In this document: positions 8,719-19,520 of the stretch, piece after piece
Position numbering within the stretch: position 1 is the first letter of the stretch
Layout: each line of letters begins with the position of its first letter
From: Kluyvera intermedia
Lineage (GTDB): Bacteria > Pseudomonadota > Gammaproteobacteria > Enterobacterales > Enterobacteriaceae
Assembly (NCBI RefSeq): GCF_034424175.1
Contig: NZ_CP139986.1
Coordinates: 4,340,001-4,404,000, forward strand
Length of the DNA: 64,000 nucleotides
Reading direction: 5' to 3'
Position numbers and translations under genes: made by a program
The notes under the pieces: model-generated
What the model was told of the DNA's origin: nothing
Database searches by the model: none
What the model saw: the letters and a program-made list of their open reading frames with translations, nothing else

Positions 8719-10866
8719 ATGAAAAAAGTCGTCACGGTTTGCCCGTATTGCGCATCAGGTTGCAAAATTAACCTGGTGGTCGATAACGGTAAAATCGTCC
8801 GGGCTGAGGCGGCGCAGGGGAAAACCAATCAGGGTACCCTGTGTCTGAAGGGCTATTATGGCTGGGACTTCATTAACGATACCCAGATCCTGACCCCACG
8901 CCTTAAGACCCCAATGATCCGTCGCCAGCGCGGCGGCAAACTGGAATCCGTATCCTGGGATGAAGCGCTAAATTACGTTGCTGACCGCCTGAGCGCGATC
9001 AAAGCGAAATACGGTCCTGATGCTATTCAGACTACCGGTTCCTCACGCGGAACGGGTAATGAAACCAACTATGTAATGCAGAAATTTGCGCGCGCCGTTA
9101 TTGGTACCAATAACGTTGACTGCTGCGCTCGCGTCTGACACGGCCCTTCGGTTGCAGGTCTGCACCAATCGGTCGGTAACGGCGCAATGAGTAATGCGAT
9201 TAACGAAATTGATAACACCGATTTAGTGTTTATTTTCGGGTACAACCCGGCGGATTCCCACCCTATCGTGGCGAATCACGTCATTAACGCTAAACGTAAC
9301 GGGGCGAAAATCATCGTCTGCGATCCGCGTAAGATTGAAACTGCGCGCATTGCCGACATGCACATCGCGTTGAAAAACGGCTCGAATATCGCGCTGCTCA
9401 ACGCCATGGGCCACGTCATTATTGAAGAAAACCTGTACGACAAAGCGTTCGTTGCCGCGCGTACTGAAGGTTATGAAGAGTACCGTAAGATTGTCGAAGG
9501 CTATACGCCGGAGTCTGTCGAAGCGATTACCGGCGTGAGCGCGCAGGAAATCCGTCAGGCAGCCCGTATGTATGCGGCGGCAAAAAGCGCGGCTATCCTG
9601 TGGGGCATGGGTGTGACCCAGTTCTACCAGGGTGTGGAAACCGTGCGTTCACTGACCAGCCTCGCGATGCTGACCGGCAACCTCGGTAAGCCAAGCGTCG
9701 GTGTTAACCCGGTTCGCGGCCAGAACAACGTTCAGGGTGCTTGCGATATGGGCGCGCTGCCGGACACCTATCCGGGCTATCAGTACGTGAAGTTCCCGGA
9801 AAACCGCGAGAAGTTTGCAAAAGCTTGGGGCGTAGAAAGCCTGCCAGCACACACCGGCTATCGCATCAGCGAGCTGCCGCACCGTGCGGCGCATGGCGAA
9901 GTGCGCGCGGCGTACATCATGGGTGAAGATCCGTTACAGACCGATGCTGAACTTTCCGCAGTGCGTAAAGGCTTCGAAGATCTGGAACTGGTTATCGTCC
10001 AGGATATCTTCATGACCAAAACCGCTGCCGCCGCAGACGTTATTTTACCGTCTACGTCGTGGGGCGAGCATGAAGGCGTCTTTACCGCCGCTGACCGTGG
10101 TTTCCAGCGCTTCTTTAAGGCCGTTGAGCCGAAGTGGGACCTGAAAACGGACTGGCAGATTATCAGTGAAATCGCCACCCGTATGGGCTACCAGATGCAC
10201 TACAACAACACCCAGGAGATCTGGGACGAGTTGCGCGGTCTGTGCCCTGATTTCTACGGTGCCACCTACGACAAAATGGGCGAACTGGGCTATGTGATGT
10301 GGCCGTGCCGCGATGAGTCTGACGAAGACCAGGGGACGTCTTATCTCTTCAAAGAGAAGTTCGACACTCCGAACGGTCTGGCGCAGTTCTTTACCTGCGA
10401 CTGGGTTGCGCCTATCGACAAACTCACCGACGAGTTCCCGATGGTGCTGTCGACGGTTCGCGAAGTCGGCCACTACTCTTGCCGTTCGATGACCGGTAAC
10501 TGTGCGGCGCTGGCAGCACTGGCGGATGAACCGGGCTATGCCCAGATCAACACCGCCGACGCCGCGCGTTTAGGTATTGAAGATGAAGCGCTGGTGTGGG
10601 TGAATTCCCGCAAAGGCCGTGTCATCACCCGTGCCGCCGTGAGCGATCGTCCGAACAAAGGTGCGATTTACATGACCTACCAGTGGTGGATTGGGGCATG
10701 TAATGAGCTGGTGACCGAGAACTTAAGCCCGATTACCAAAACACCTGAGTACAAGTACTGTGCTGTGAACGTAGAACGCATTGCCGATCAACAGGCCGCC
10801 GAGCAGTATGTCATTGATGAGTACAGCAAGCTGAAGGCCAGTCTGCGCGAAAGCGCGATGGGCTAA
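8719..10866 (+). CDS. fdhF: FdhF, selenocysteine formate dehydrogenase H
   Basis: Read through the in-frame TGA at 9136-9138 (codon 140), this is one 715-residue protein, exactly the length of E. coli FdhF. Residue 140 is selenocysteine in the context DCCARV-U-HGPSV. The N-terminus carries the [4Fe-4S] motif CPYCASGCKINLV...GTLCLKGYYGW, and molybdopterin-guanine-dinucleotide-binding segments follow (for example RGQNNVQGACDMGALPD). The enzyme oxidises formate to CO2 on the cytoplasmic side and passes electrons to hydrogenase 3. Automatic callers would split it into 8719-9138 and 9187-10866. The gene is monocistronic with a sigma-54 promoter and a strong terminator. Confidence 0.97.
9136..9180 (+). 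promoter_or_regulatory. SECIS element of fdhF (selenocysteine insertion)
   Basis: Directly after the UGA, the mRNA can fold into the known bacterial SECIS hairpin: a lower arm CGGCCCTTCGGUUGC, apical stem-loop GCAGGUCUGC with the GGUCU loop bound by SelB, and the returning arm ACCAAUCGGUCGG. This matches the E. coli fdhF SECIS nearly base for base, as far as I remember it. Confidence 0.9.
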
Positions 10867-10867
10867 G

Positions 10868-10925
10868 CGGACGCTGGGGACGCCCCGGAGTCGGTGCTGA
10901 CGCACCTCGTCCGGGCTACTTAGCC
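10868..10925. repeat. REP-like palindrome after fdhF
   Basis: The GC-rich sequence around GACGCCCCGGAGTCGG and CTCGTCCGGGCTAC resembles the CCGGGCTAC arm of REP units seen elsewhere in this window. It lies between the fdhF stop and the terminator. Confidence 0.5.
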
Positions 10926-10934
10926 GTCTGTCTC

Positions 10935-10962
10935 AACGCCCCCATTTCGGGGGCGTTTTTTT
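10935..10962 (+). terminator. Rho-independent terminator of fdhF
   Basis: AACGCCCCC-ATTTC-GGGGGCGTT forms a perfect 9-bp stem with a 5-base loop, followed at once by a run of seven T. Confidence 0.93.
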
Positions 10963-11014
10963 ATCCTCGTTTTCTCTTTATACTGCCCTCTTCCTCGACT
11001 ACCCACATAATAAG

Positions 11015-11698
11015 ATGAAACGAATTTTTGCATTACTCTGGTTGATTGCCTTATCCGTACACGCGGAAGAGCCGGGCAGCCAGTATCAGAAAGCCGCAGA
11101 AGCGGGCGACGCTCGCGCGCAGTACTATCTGGCCGATACCTGGTTTAGCTCCCGTGATTTGGGTAAAGCAGAGTTTTGGGCACAGAAATCCGCTGACGGC
11201 GGCGATGCTGACGCCTATGCACTGCTGGCGCAGATTAAAATTACCAATCCGGTAAACCTCGATTTTCCTGCGGCCAAAATTCTGGCGGAAAAAGCCGTGA
11301 AAGCCGGCAGTCGGGCCGGGGAAGTAATTCTGGCACGTATCCTGATTAACAGTCAGTCGGGAGAGACCGACTATCCGCGAGCCATTACCCTCCTCCAGCA
11401 GGCCTCCATGAACGCCGAAAGCGATTTTGCGGTTGATGCGCAAATGCTGATGGGGCTGATTTACGCCAACGGCGTCGGGGTAAAGGAAGATGATGAAAAA
11501 GCGACGGATGCTTTCAAAAACAGCTCCACGTTGTCGCGTACCGGCTACGCCGAGTACTGGGCCGGGATGATGTTCTTGAACGGCGAGAAAGGCTTTATCG
11601 TGCCAAATAAACAGAAAGCGCTACAGTGGTTGAACCTGAGCTGTACGGAAGGGTTTGATACCGGGTGCGAAGAGTTTGATAAGGTGAGTGCGGAGTAA
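11015..11698 (+). CDS. yjcO: YjcO, secreted Sel1-repeat (TPR-like) protein
   Basis: This 227-residue protein has a signal peptide (MKRIFALLWLIALSVHA, cleavage near residue 17) and tandem Sel1-like repeats: AAEAGDARAQYYLADTWF, AQKSADGGDADAYALLA, AEKAVKAGSRAGEVILARI, LMGLIYANGVGVKEDDEKA and YWAGMMFLNGE. The length and position between fdhF and gltP match E. coli YjcO. Sel1 repeats mediate protein contacts, so it is probably a periplasmic scaffold. The partner is unknown. Confidence 0.88.
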   Translation: MKRIFALLWLIALSVHAEEPGSQYQKAAEAGDARAQYYLADTWFSSRDLGKAEFWAQKSADGGDADAYALLAQIKITNPVNLDFPAAKILAEKAVKAGSRAGEVILARILINSQSGETDYPRAITLLQQASMNAESDFAVDAQMLMGLIYANGVGVKEDDEKATDAFKNSSTLSRTGYAEYWAGMMFLNGEKGFIVPNKQKALQWLNLSCTEGFDTGCEEFDKVSAE

Positions 11699-11731
11699 GG
11701 GGTTACACTCGCCTTTTAGCACTGTGTTGCA

Positions 11732-11768
11732 CCCTCACCCCAACCCTCTCCCTGAAAGGGAGAGGGTG
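11732..11768. repeat. CCCTCACCCC-type palindromic repeat
   Basis: CCCTCACCCCA is followed by a perfect hairpin, ACCCTCTCCC-TGAAA-GGGAGAGGGT. The same family recurs twice between malE and malF (58672-58755). It is distinct from the REP units. Confidence 0.8.
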
Positions 11769-11809
11769 CATATCAGTCGCCACATCAGCGCACCAGCCAG
11801 TCCCCTCGG

Positions 11810-11842
11810 AGGGGTAGCCCGGCGAAGCGCCGCCGGGATAGT
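11810..11842. repeat. Single REP unit between yjcO and gltP
   Basis: GGTAGCCCGGCGAAGCGCCGCCGGGA contains the GTAGCCCGGC and GCCGCCGGG arms shared with the other REP elements of this window. Confidence 0.65.
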
Positions 11843-11860
11843 CACCAAATCCCAAAAATA

Positions 11861-11889
11861 ATAACGCCGGGCAAGCCCGGCGTTATTGT
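11861..11889 (-). terminator. Terminator between gltP and yjcO (gltP direction clearest)
   Basis: AATAACGCCGGGC-AA-GCCCGGCGTTATT is a near-perfect long stem just past the gltP stop. In the gltP direction it is followed by an A/T-rich run (ATTTTTGGG). On the other strand the tail is weaker, but the symmetric stem may act both ways for these convergent genes. Confidence 0.82.
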
Positions 11890-11899
11890 TTCTATCTAT

Positions 11900-13213
11900 T
11901 TATTGGTCAGCGGTTTTATCAAACCTGCCCAACACTTCGCGTTCATACGCCCGCGCTTTTTTGTGGTCGAATTTGTGTTCCCACTTAGAGATGACCAACA
12001 CCGCCAGCGCGTTACCCACCACGTTCAGCGCGGTACGCGCCATATCGAGGATACGGTCAACACCGGCAATAAACGCCAGACCTTCCAGCGGAATACCCAC
12101 GCTACCCAACGTCGCCAGCAGCACCACGAAGGAGACGCCCGGCACGCCAGCAATCCCTTTCGAGGTCACCATCAGCGTCAGTACCAGCACGATTTCCTGC
12201 CAGATAGACAGGTCGATACCGTACAGCTGCGCAATAAAGATCGCCGCAATACTCTGATACAGCGTTGAACCGTCGAGGTTAAAGGAGTAGCCGGTCGGTA
12301 CCACGAAGCTGGTGATCGACGCCGGTGCGCCGTAGGCTTCCATCTTCTCAATAATACGCGGCAGCACGCTCTCGGAGCTGGCGGTGGAGTACGCCAGAAT
12401 CAGTTCGTCTTTGAGGATGCGAATCAGGATCCAGATACTCAGCCCGCAGATACGTGCCACGATGCCTAGCACCACCAGCGCAAAGAACAGAATCGCGAAG
12501 TGAACCAGCAGCACCAGCTTCGCCAGCGGCCACAGCGAGGCAAAACCGAAATTCGCTACCGTCACAGCGATCAGCGCAAACACACCAACCGGCGCATAGC
12601 GCATGACCATGTGGGTCACTTTAAACATAGTTTCAGAGATAGAACGGAACACGGTGACCAGCGGTTCACGATGCGTGGCGGGCAGCGAAGAGAGGCCCAG
12701 ACCGAACAACACCGAGAAGAAGATAATCGGCAGCATGTCGCCTTTAGCCATCGACGCCACGATATTGGTTGGCACCAGCGACAGAATCGTCCCCATCAAC
12801 CCATGAGCGTGACTCTGTACTTCCGCCGTCGTACTTTGATATTTCGAAATATCCACCGTCGCCAGCTGCGACATATCGATCCCTGACCCAGGCTGGAAGA
12901 CATTCGCCAGGGTAATACCGATAATAATCGCTATCGTGGTGATCACTTCGAAATAAAGAATGGTTTTAGCACCAATTCGGCCTAACTGTTTGGCGTCACC
13001 GACGCCAGCTATTCCCACGACCAGCGTTGAAATAACAATCGGCACGACGATCATTTTAATCAGATGGATGAAAATATCACCAGCGGGGGACAGGAGATTC
13101 AAAACCAACCAGTCACGGCTATCGCTATGATAATGAAGATAACTACCCAGAATAATACCTAGCACAAGGGCAATCAGAATTTGCCATGCAAGGCTGATTC
13201 GTGTTTTTTTCAT
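11900..13213 (-). CDS. gltP: GltP, glutamate/aspartate:proton symporter
   Basis: The start at 13213 gives MKKTRISLAWQ and 437 residues, the E. coli length, with GAGGAAG as ribosome site a few bases upstream. An earlier in-frame codon at 13231 lacks support. This is a dicarboxylate/amino acid:cation symporter with about eight helices plus re-entrant loops; family motifs include ASSESVLPRI (serine-rich re-entrant loop) and PTGYSFNLDGSTLYQS (substrate/cation motif). It takes up glutamate and aspartate across the inner membrane. It diverges from acs, whereas in E. coli it ends the nrf operon region. Confidence 0.95.
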   Translation of the reverse strand: MKKTRISLAWQILIALVLGIILGSYLHYHSDSRDWLVLNLLSPAGDIFIHLIKMIVVPIVISTLVVGIAGVGDAKQLGRIGAKTILYFEVITTIAIIIGITLANVFQPGSGIDMSQLATVDISKYQSTTAEVQSHAHGLMGTILSLVPTNIVASMAKGDMLPIIFFSVLFGLGLSSLPATHREPLVTVFRSISETMFKVTHMVMRYAPVGVFALIAVTVANFGFASLWPLAKLVLLVHFAILFFALVVLGIVARICGLSIWILIRILKDELILAYSTASSESVLPRIIEKMEAYGAPASITSFVVPTGYSFNLDGSTLYQSIAAIFIAQLYGIDLSIWQEIVLVLTLMVTSKGIAGVPGVSFVVLLATLGSVGIPLEGLAFIAGVDRILDMARTALNVVGNALAVLVISKWEHKFDHKKARAYEREVLGRFDKTADQ

Positions 13214-13627
13214 AACTGCAGACTTCCTCAATGAAAAATACCATACCGAACGGGAATGGTATCCACTTGAAAGGGGGTGATTTGTGTTGCGTTTACTTTT
13301 AGAGGTTTTTAACGCGCAATATCAGTATCATTTGCACGGTATCTCGTGCAACCCTTTCAGATCAGGGCTTTTCACCACAAAAATCCTTATTCCCGCTAAT
13401 TTCTACCAGTCATTATTTATAAGTTTTTGTTATAAAAACAAAAAATTTCCGCCATTTTCTATAAATCCCTTCCCGTAATTATTTCTGTTCAAAGAATCAA
13501 ATGAACGTTATTTGAACAATTCCACTATTGCGTGATCTGCCGCGCAAATAGTAAACAAAGATTCTCCACCCTCTGTTATTAACTTTTATGAGACATATTA
13601 TTAACATCTTACATGGAGAAAAAAAGC
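13214..13627. promoter_or_regulatory. Divergent gltP/acs control region
   Basis: About 410 bases separate the start codons of gltP and acs. The region is AT-rich (13380-13620) and must carry both promoters. In E. coli acs is activated by CRP and affected by IHF and Fis. I could not place a convincing full CRP palindrome by eye, although GCGTGATCTGCCGCGCAA near 13530 is a weak candidate. No remnant of the nrf operon is recognisable here. Confidence 0.5.
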
Positions 13628-15586
13628 ATGAGCCAAATTCACAAACACTCTATTCCTGCAAATATTGCAGAACACTGCCTGATAAATCCGGAACAATATC
13701 TGACCAAATACCAACAGTCGGTCACCCAACCAGATGCCTTCTGGGGTGAAGAGGGAAAAATCCTCGACTGGATGCAACCTTATACCAAGGTGAAAAACAC
13801 CTCCTTTGCGCCTGGCAACATCTCCATTAAATGGTATGAAGATGGCACCCTGAACCTGGCGGCAAACTGCCTTGATCGCCACTTACAAGAGCGTGGCGAT
13901 CAGACGGCGATTATCTGGGAAGGCGACGACGCCACCCAAAGCAAACATATTACCTATCGCGAACTGCATCGCGACGTCTGCCGTTTCGCCAATACTCTGC
14001 TGTCGCTGGGCGTGAAGAAAGGCGACGTGGTGGCGATCTATATGCCGATGGTGCCAGAAGCGGCCGTTGCCATGCTGGCCTGCGCCCGCATTGGTGCAAT
14101 CCATTCGGTCATCTTTGGCGGCTTCTCCCCGGAAGCCGTGGCCGGGCGTATCATCGACTCCAATTCCCGTCTGGTGATCACCTCTGACGAAGGCGTGCGC
14201 GCCGGGCGTAACGTTCCACTGAAGAAAAACGTCGACGATGCGCTGAAAAACCCGAACGTCAAAACCATCGAAAACGTGGTTGTCCTCAAGCGCACCGGCG
14301 GAAAAATCGACTGGCAGGAAGGCCGCGACCTGTGGTGGCATGACCTGCAAGAGCAAGCCTCCGACCAGCATCAGCCGGAAGAGATGAATGCGGAAGACCC
14401 GCTATTTATCCTTTATACCTCCGGCTCCACTGGCAAGCCTAAGGGCGTACTGCACACCACTGGCGGTTATCTGGTGTATGCCGCGACCACCTTTAAGTAT
14501 GTTTTCGACTACCATCCAGGCGACATCTACTGGTGTACTGCCGATGTGGGCTGGGTCACCGGTCACAGTTACCTGCTGTACGGCCCGCTGGCCTGCGGCG
14601 CAACCACGCTGATGTTTGAAGGCGTACCGAACTGGCCAACGCCTGCGCGTATGTGTCAGGTGGTTGATAAACATAAAGTTAACATTCTCTACACCGCGCC
14701 AACGGCCATCCGTGCGCTGATGGCGGAAGGCGATAAAGCCACCGCCGGAACCAATCGTTCCTCCCTGCGTATCCTGGGCTCCGTCGGTGAGCCGATTAAC
14801 CCGGAAGCGTGGGAATGGTACTGGCGTCAAATCGGCAACGAAAAATGCCCGGTAATGGACACCTGGTGGCAAACCGAAACCGGTGGTTTTATGATCACCC
14901 CGCTACCGGGCGCTATCGAACTGAAAGCCGGTTCCGCCAGCCGTCCATTCTTTGGCGTGCAGCCTGCGCTGGTGGATAACGAAGGTCATCCTCAGGAAGG
15001 CGCTACCGAAGGCAACTTGGTGATCACCGACTCCTGGCCGGGGCAGGCACGTACGCTGTTTGGCGATCACGAACGCTTTGAACAGACCTACTTTTCCACC
15101 TTCCAGAATATGTATTTCAGCGGCGACGGCGCGCGTCGGGATGAAGACGGCTATTACTGGATTACCGGTCGTGTCGATGACGTGCTGAACGTTTCCGGTC
15201 ACCGCTTAGGGACCGCAGAAATCGAATCGGCACTGGTATCGCATCCGAAGATTGCCGAAGCCGCAGTTGTCGGTATCCCACACAACATTAAAGGCCAGGC
15301 GATTTACGCCTACGTCACCCTGAACCACGGCGAAGAGCCAACCCCTGCGCTGTACACCGAAGTTCGCAACTGGGTGCGCAAAGAGATTGGCCCGCTGGCG
15401 ACGCCGGACGTACTGCACTGGACTGATTCCCTGCCGAAAACCCGTTCAGGCAAAATTATGCGCCGTATTCTGCGCAAGATTGCCGCGGGCGATACCAGTA
15501 ACCTGGGCGATACCTCAACGCTCGCCGATCCGGGTGTGGTGGATAAACTGCTGGAAGAGAAGCAGTCCATCGCCATGCCGTCATAA
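13628..15586 (+). CDS. acs: Acs, acetyl-CoA synthetase
   Basis: The start MSQIHKH at 13628 gives 652 residues, as in E. coli, with a GGAG ribosome site at 13615-13618; the earlier ATG at 13613 would place that site inside the gene. It is an AMP-forming acyl-CoA synthetase. The P-loop-like [12 protein letters not shown] lies around residue 264, WWQTETGG around 413, and the C-terminal [11 protein letters not shown] holds the lysine (K609 by E. coli numbering) that is reversibly acetylated to switch the enzyme off. It converts acetate to acetyl-CoA during scavenging. It is first in an operon with yjcH and the acetate permease actP. Confidence 0.97.
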   Translation: MSQIHKHSIPANIAEHCLINPEQYLTKYQQSVTQPDAFWGEEGKILDWMQPYTKVKNTSFAPGNISIKWYEDGTLNLAANCLDRHLQERGDQTAIIWEGDDATQSKHITYRELHRDVCRFANTLLSLGVKKGDVVAIYMPMVPEAAVAMLACARIGAIHSVIFGGFSPEAVAGRIIDSNSRLVITSDEGVRAGRNVPLKKNVDDALKNPNVKTIENVVVLKRTGGKIDWQEGRDLWWHDLQEQASDQHQPEEMNAEDPLFILYTSGSTGKPKGVLHTTGGYLVYAATTFKYVFDYHPGDIYWCTADVGWVTGHSYLLYGPLACGATTLMFEGVPNWPTPARMCQVVDKHKVNILYTAPTAIRALMAEGDKATAGTNRSSLRILGSVGEPINPEAWEWYWRQIGNEKCPVMDTWWQTETGGFMITPLPGAIELKAGSASRPFFGVQPALVDNEGHPQEGATEGNLVITDSWPGQARTLFGDHERFEQTYFSTFQNMYFSGDGARRDEDGYYWITGRVDDVLNVSGHRLGTAEIESALVSHPKIAEAAVVGIPHNIKGQAIYAYVTLNHGEEPTPALYTEVRNWVRKEIGPLATPDVLHWTDSLPKTRSGKIMRRILRKIAAGDTSNLGDTSTLADPGVVDKLLEEKQSIAMPS

Positions 15587-15589
15587 AAC

Positions 15590-15690
15590 AACGTTGCCCG
15601 GTAGCGCTTCGCTTACCGGGCCTACAGTTCACCACCGAAGTAGGCCGGATAAGACGCCAGTCGCCCTCCGGCAATAGACAGCCCTATAAC
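15590..15690. repeat. REP/BIME pair between acs and yjcH
   Basis: GCCCGGTAGCGCTTCGCTTACCGGGCCTAC and GTAGGCCGGATAAGACGCCAGTCGCC... form opposing REP palindromes inside the operon. Their position suggests a role in differential stability of acs versus yjcH-actP mRNA, which is inference. Confidence 0.8.
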
Positions 15691-15724
15691 AAAAAACCTT
15701 ACCTATACCTCTGGAGACTCTGTG

Positions 15725-17685
<1,961 letters not shown>

Positions 17686-17693
17686 AAACCCCT

Positions 17694-17725
17694 CCCCGAC
17701 CGCTGGTCGGGGATCACATTTTTTT
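17694..17725 (+). terminator. Probable terminator of acs-yjcH-actP
   Basis: CCCCGACC-GCT-GGTCGGGG forms an 8-bp GC-rich stem. A short ATCACA spacer separates it from seven T, so the T tract is slightly displaced. Confidence 0.7.
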
Positions 17726-17733
17726 GCCCTTCA

Positions 17734-17754
17734 GGTGACGTTTATCACGTCACC
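17734..17754. repeat. Perfect inverted repeat GGTGACGT-N5-ACGTCACC
   Basis: Two perfect 8-base arms flank TTATC. There is no T tract on either side. It lies between the convergent ends of actP and the 17896 gene. It could be a transcript-end hairpin or a protein-binding dyad; the sequence does not decide. Confidence 0.55.
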
Positions 17755-17895
17755 AAAATGATAAAAGCCGCTACGCATCACACACTTTATCTCCCCTTCG
17801 CGAAGCCCATCACACTTTTCCCGTTTTCACGCCTTTCCCCCGTTTTAGCACTACGACGTTTACAGACAATACCCGCCACAGTTTTTATTCTTTAC

Positions 17896-19473
17896 TCACA
17901 GCGACTTATTAAGGCTTAGGGCAAAACGGCTCAACCGCTCCGGGCTTAACAGCAGCGGTAAGAATAATGGGCCGCTGGCGGGCGGATTGACCAGCCAGCG
18001 TTCCAGCGTATCGGTGTAGTGTAAAAGCTGATGCTGATGTTTTTGCAGTGTGTCACCAGGCAGGCTTTGCGGGCCGTAGTGGTCGAGCCACAGGATATCG
18101 GCCATCGCCGCAGCCACCCGGGAGAACATCTGGCTGTAGATTTCCGCGCTGCGCCAGGCGGCAAGCAGTATCTCCAGCGAGTCATTCTGACAGGTGATAC
18201 GCGGCATCAGCTCACGCAGATTTTGTACCGTGCGTGAGGCCAAAAAGCAGGCGGCCTCTTTCTCCAGCGCCACCCGCTCGCGCTGTTCTTTGCCGAGTTC
18301 GGGGTCGTCGGTGGGCATCAGCGGTTGCCAGGCGTGCATCCAGTTAGCGCTGCGGGTGTCCATATGCAGAAGCTGCTGTGCCTGCGCGACGCTCTCCGGG
18401 ATCTGGCTTTGGTAGTGCAACCGTCGCCCGAGGAAGTTAGGCGTTTTACATAGCCAGTCGTAGCTGGCGTGGACGATGGACGAGAGTTGATGCTTGTCCT
18501 GTAGAGAGCGAAAGCCAAGCTGCTGTTGTTCAGCCCAACATTCAAAAGCAGAAGGCTGCGCGGTATCAGCGGTCTGGTTGGCGGCAGAAAGGCCAAACAA
18601 GTTGATGGCATTGGCGGAGTCCATCACCCGGCTGTCGGGCAACCACTGCCAGCTCACGCGTGAGGTAATGGCTTCGATTTCGTTCTCAGTGGCACTCAGC
18701 GCCCAGCTCAACCGGCCGCTGATTTCATCACCCAGATAGCACGGCAGCGCGGTCCAGCCGTAGCCGGTGCCAAAGAGATCGTACTCGATCCATTTTTTAT
18801 GTCCCGGCAGCGTGGCGATATGCGGGTGATTGGCAAAACCAGGATGGTAATCCAGCTCTGTGGCCTTCACCGAGGCGCGAACATCGTCGGGAAGCGTTGC
18901 CAGCAGGTTGGAGAGCTGTTGGCGCGGCCAGCTGTCATCAATGTAGTCACGCAGCACCAGCTTTTTGCCTTGGGCGCGCAGCAGGCTCCAGACGTCGTGC
19001 AGACTTTGCTGCCAGCGCGCGGTCTGAAAGTCCGGCGTGGTCAGGCTGAGGATAAGCCCGCTGAGATGTGGTAATGCCTGTAATAACGGATGCAAAATCG
19101 CGGCATAGAAATGCTGCCAGAAATCCGGCGAGCTTTTTTCGTCGAAGGTCAGTTCGGGAAATTTACGCTTAATTATATCGTCGCTCGGCGCGGCTTCGCC
19201 TTGCAGCCAGAACGATAAATTATTTTCCGCCAGATAACGGTCGACGCGTTTTAAATACTGCAACGCGTAATGTTGCTGATGAATAAGGTTCTCGACGTTA
19301 AGTTTTTGGCTTAATGGCGAGGGCGTAGCAAGCACAGAAAGCAGTTCCTGTTGGTGCAGGATGATGCCGGTGAAACCGTGCTGTTTCGCGCTTTTAACGC
19401 CCTGAATAAACCAGGGCCAGTGCCATATAAAAGTGCTATTCAGCTCCATCAATTGATGCGGAATACGTTTCAT
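17896..19473 (-). CDS. Cytoplasmic glycosidase-like protein, uncharacterised
   Basis: The ATG at 19473 (MKRIPHQLMELNSTF) gives 525 residues, with AGGG seven bases upstream. An in-frame TTG five codons earlier is less likely. There is no signal peptide, so it is cytoplasmic. The N-terminal segment NSTFIWHWPWFIQGVKSA and the later KLVLRDYIDDSW, VKATELDYHPGFANHP and KKWIEYDLFGTGYGW read like a TIM-barrel glycoside hydrolase, loosely like alpha-glucuronidases (GH67). The C-terminal 200 residues look helical. I do not recognise the exact family. It diverges from an oxidoreductase and a sugar-binding protein, which supports a role in breaking down an imported glycoside. The catalytic residues are not assigned. 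Confidence 0.72.
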   Translation of the reverse strand: MKRIPHQLMELNSTFIWHWPWFIQGVKSAKQHGFTGIILHQQELLSVLATPSPLSQKLNVENLIHQQHYALQYLKRVDRYLAENNLSFWLQGEAAPSDDIIKRKFPELTFDEKSSPDFWQHFYAAILHPLLQALPHLSGLILSLTTPDFQTARWQQSLHDVWSLLRAQGKKLVLRDYIDDSWPRQQLSNLLATLPDDVRASVKATELDYHPGFANHPHIATLPGHKKWIEYDLFGTGYGWTALPCYLGDEISGRLSWALSATENEIEAITSRVSWQWLPDSRVMDSANAINLFGLSAANQTADTAQPSAFECWAEQQQLGFRSLQDKHQLSSIVHASYDWLCKTPNFLGRRLHYQSQIPESVAQAQQLLHMDTRSANWMHAWQPLMPTDDPELGKEQRERVALEKEAACFLASRTVQNLRELMPRITCQNDSLEILLAAWRSAEIYSQMFSRVAAAMADILWLDHYGPQSLPGDTLQKHQHQLLHYTDTLERWLVNPPASGPLFLPLLLSPERLSRFALSLNKSL

Positions 19474-19520
19474 TGCCTCGCCCTGCAAATAAATATGTAC
19501 TTATCATAATCGAGGATGCC
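19474..19520. promoter_or_regulatory. Very short divergent promoter region with quasi-palindrome
   Basis: Only 47 bp separate the divergent start codons of the glycosidase-like gene and the oxidoreductase gene. The segment ATAAATATGTACTTAT (19489-19504) is an imperfect dyad, about 12 of 16 positions symmetric. It could be a shared operator. With so little room, the two promoters must overlap or extend into the coding regions. Confidence 0.4.

Noticed and set aside
8719..9138. Stand-alone 139-residue truncated formate dehydrogenase gene
   Set aside because: The stop is a selenocysteine TGA with a SECIS directly behind it; the frame continues to 10866 with full homology.
13284..13478. Small plus-strand frame in the gltP/acs gap
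   Set aside because: It lies in an AT-rich promoter region, has no ribosome site, and its product shows no recognisable features.
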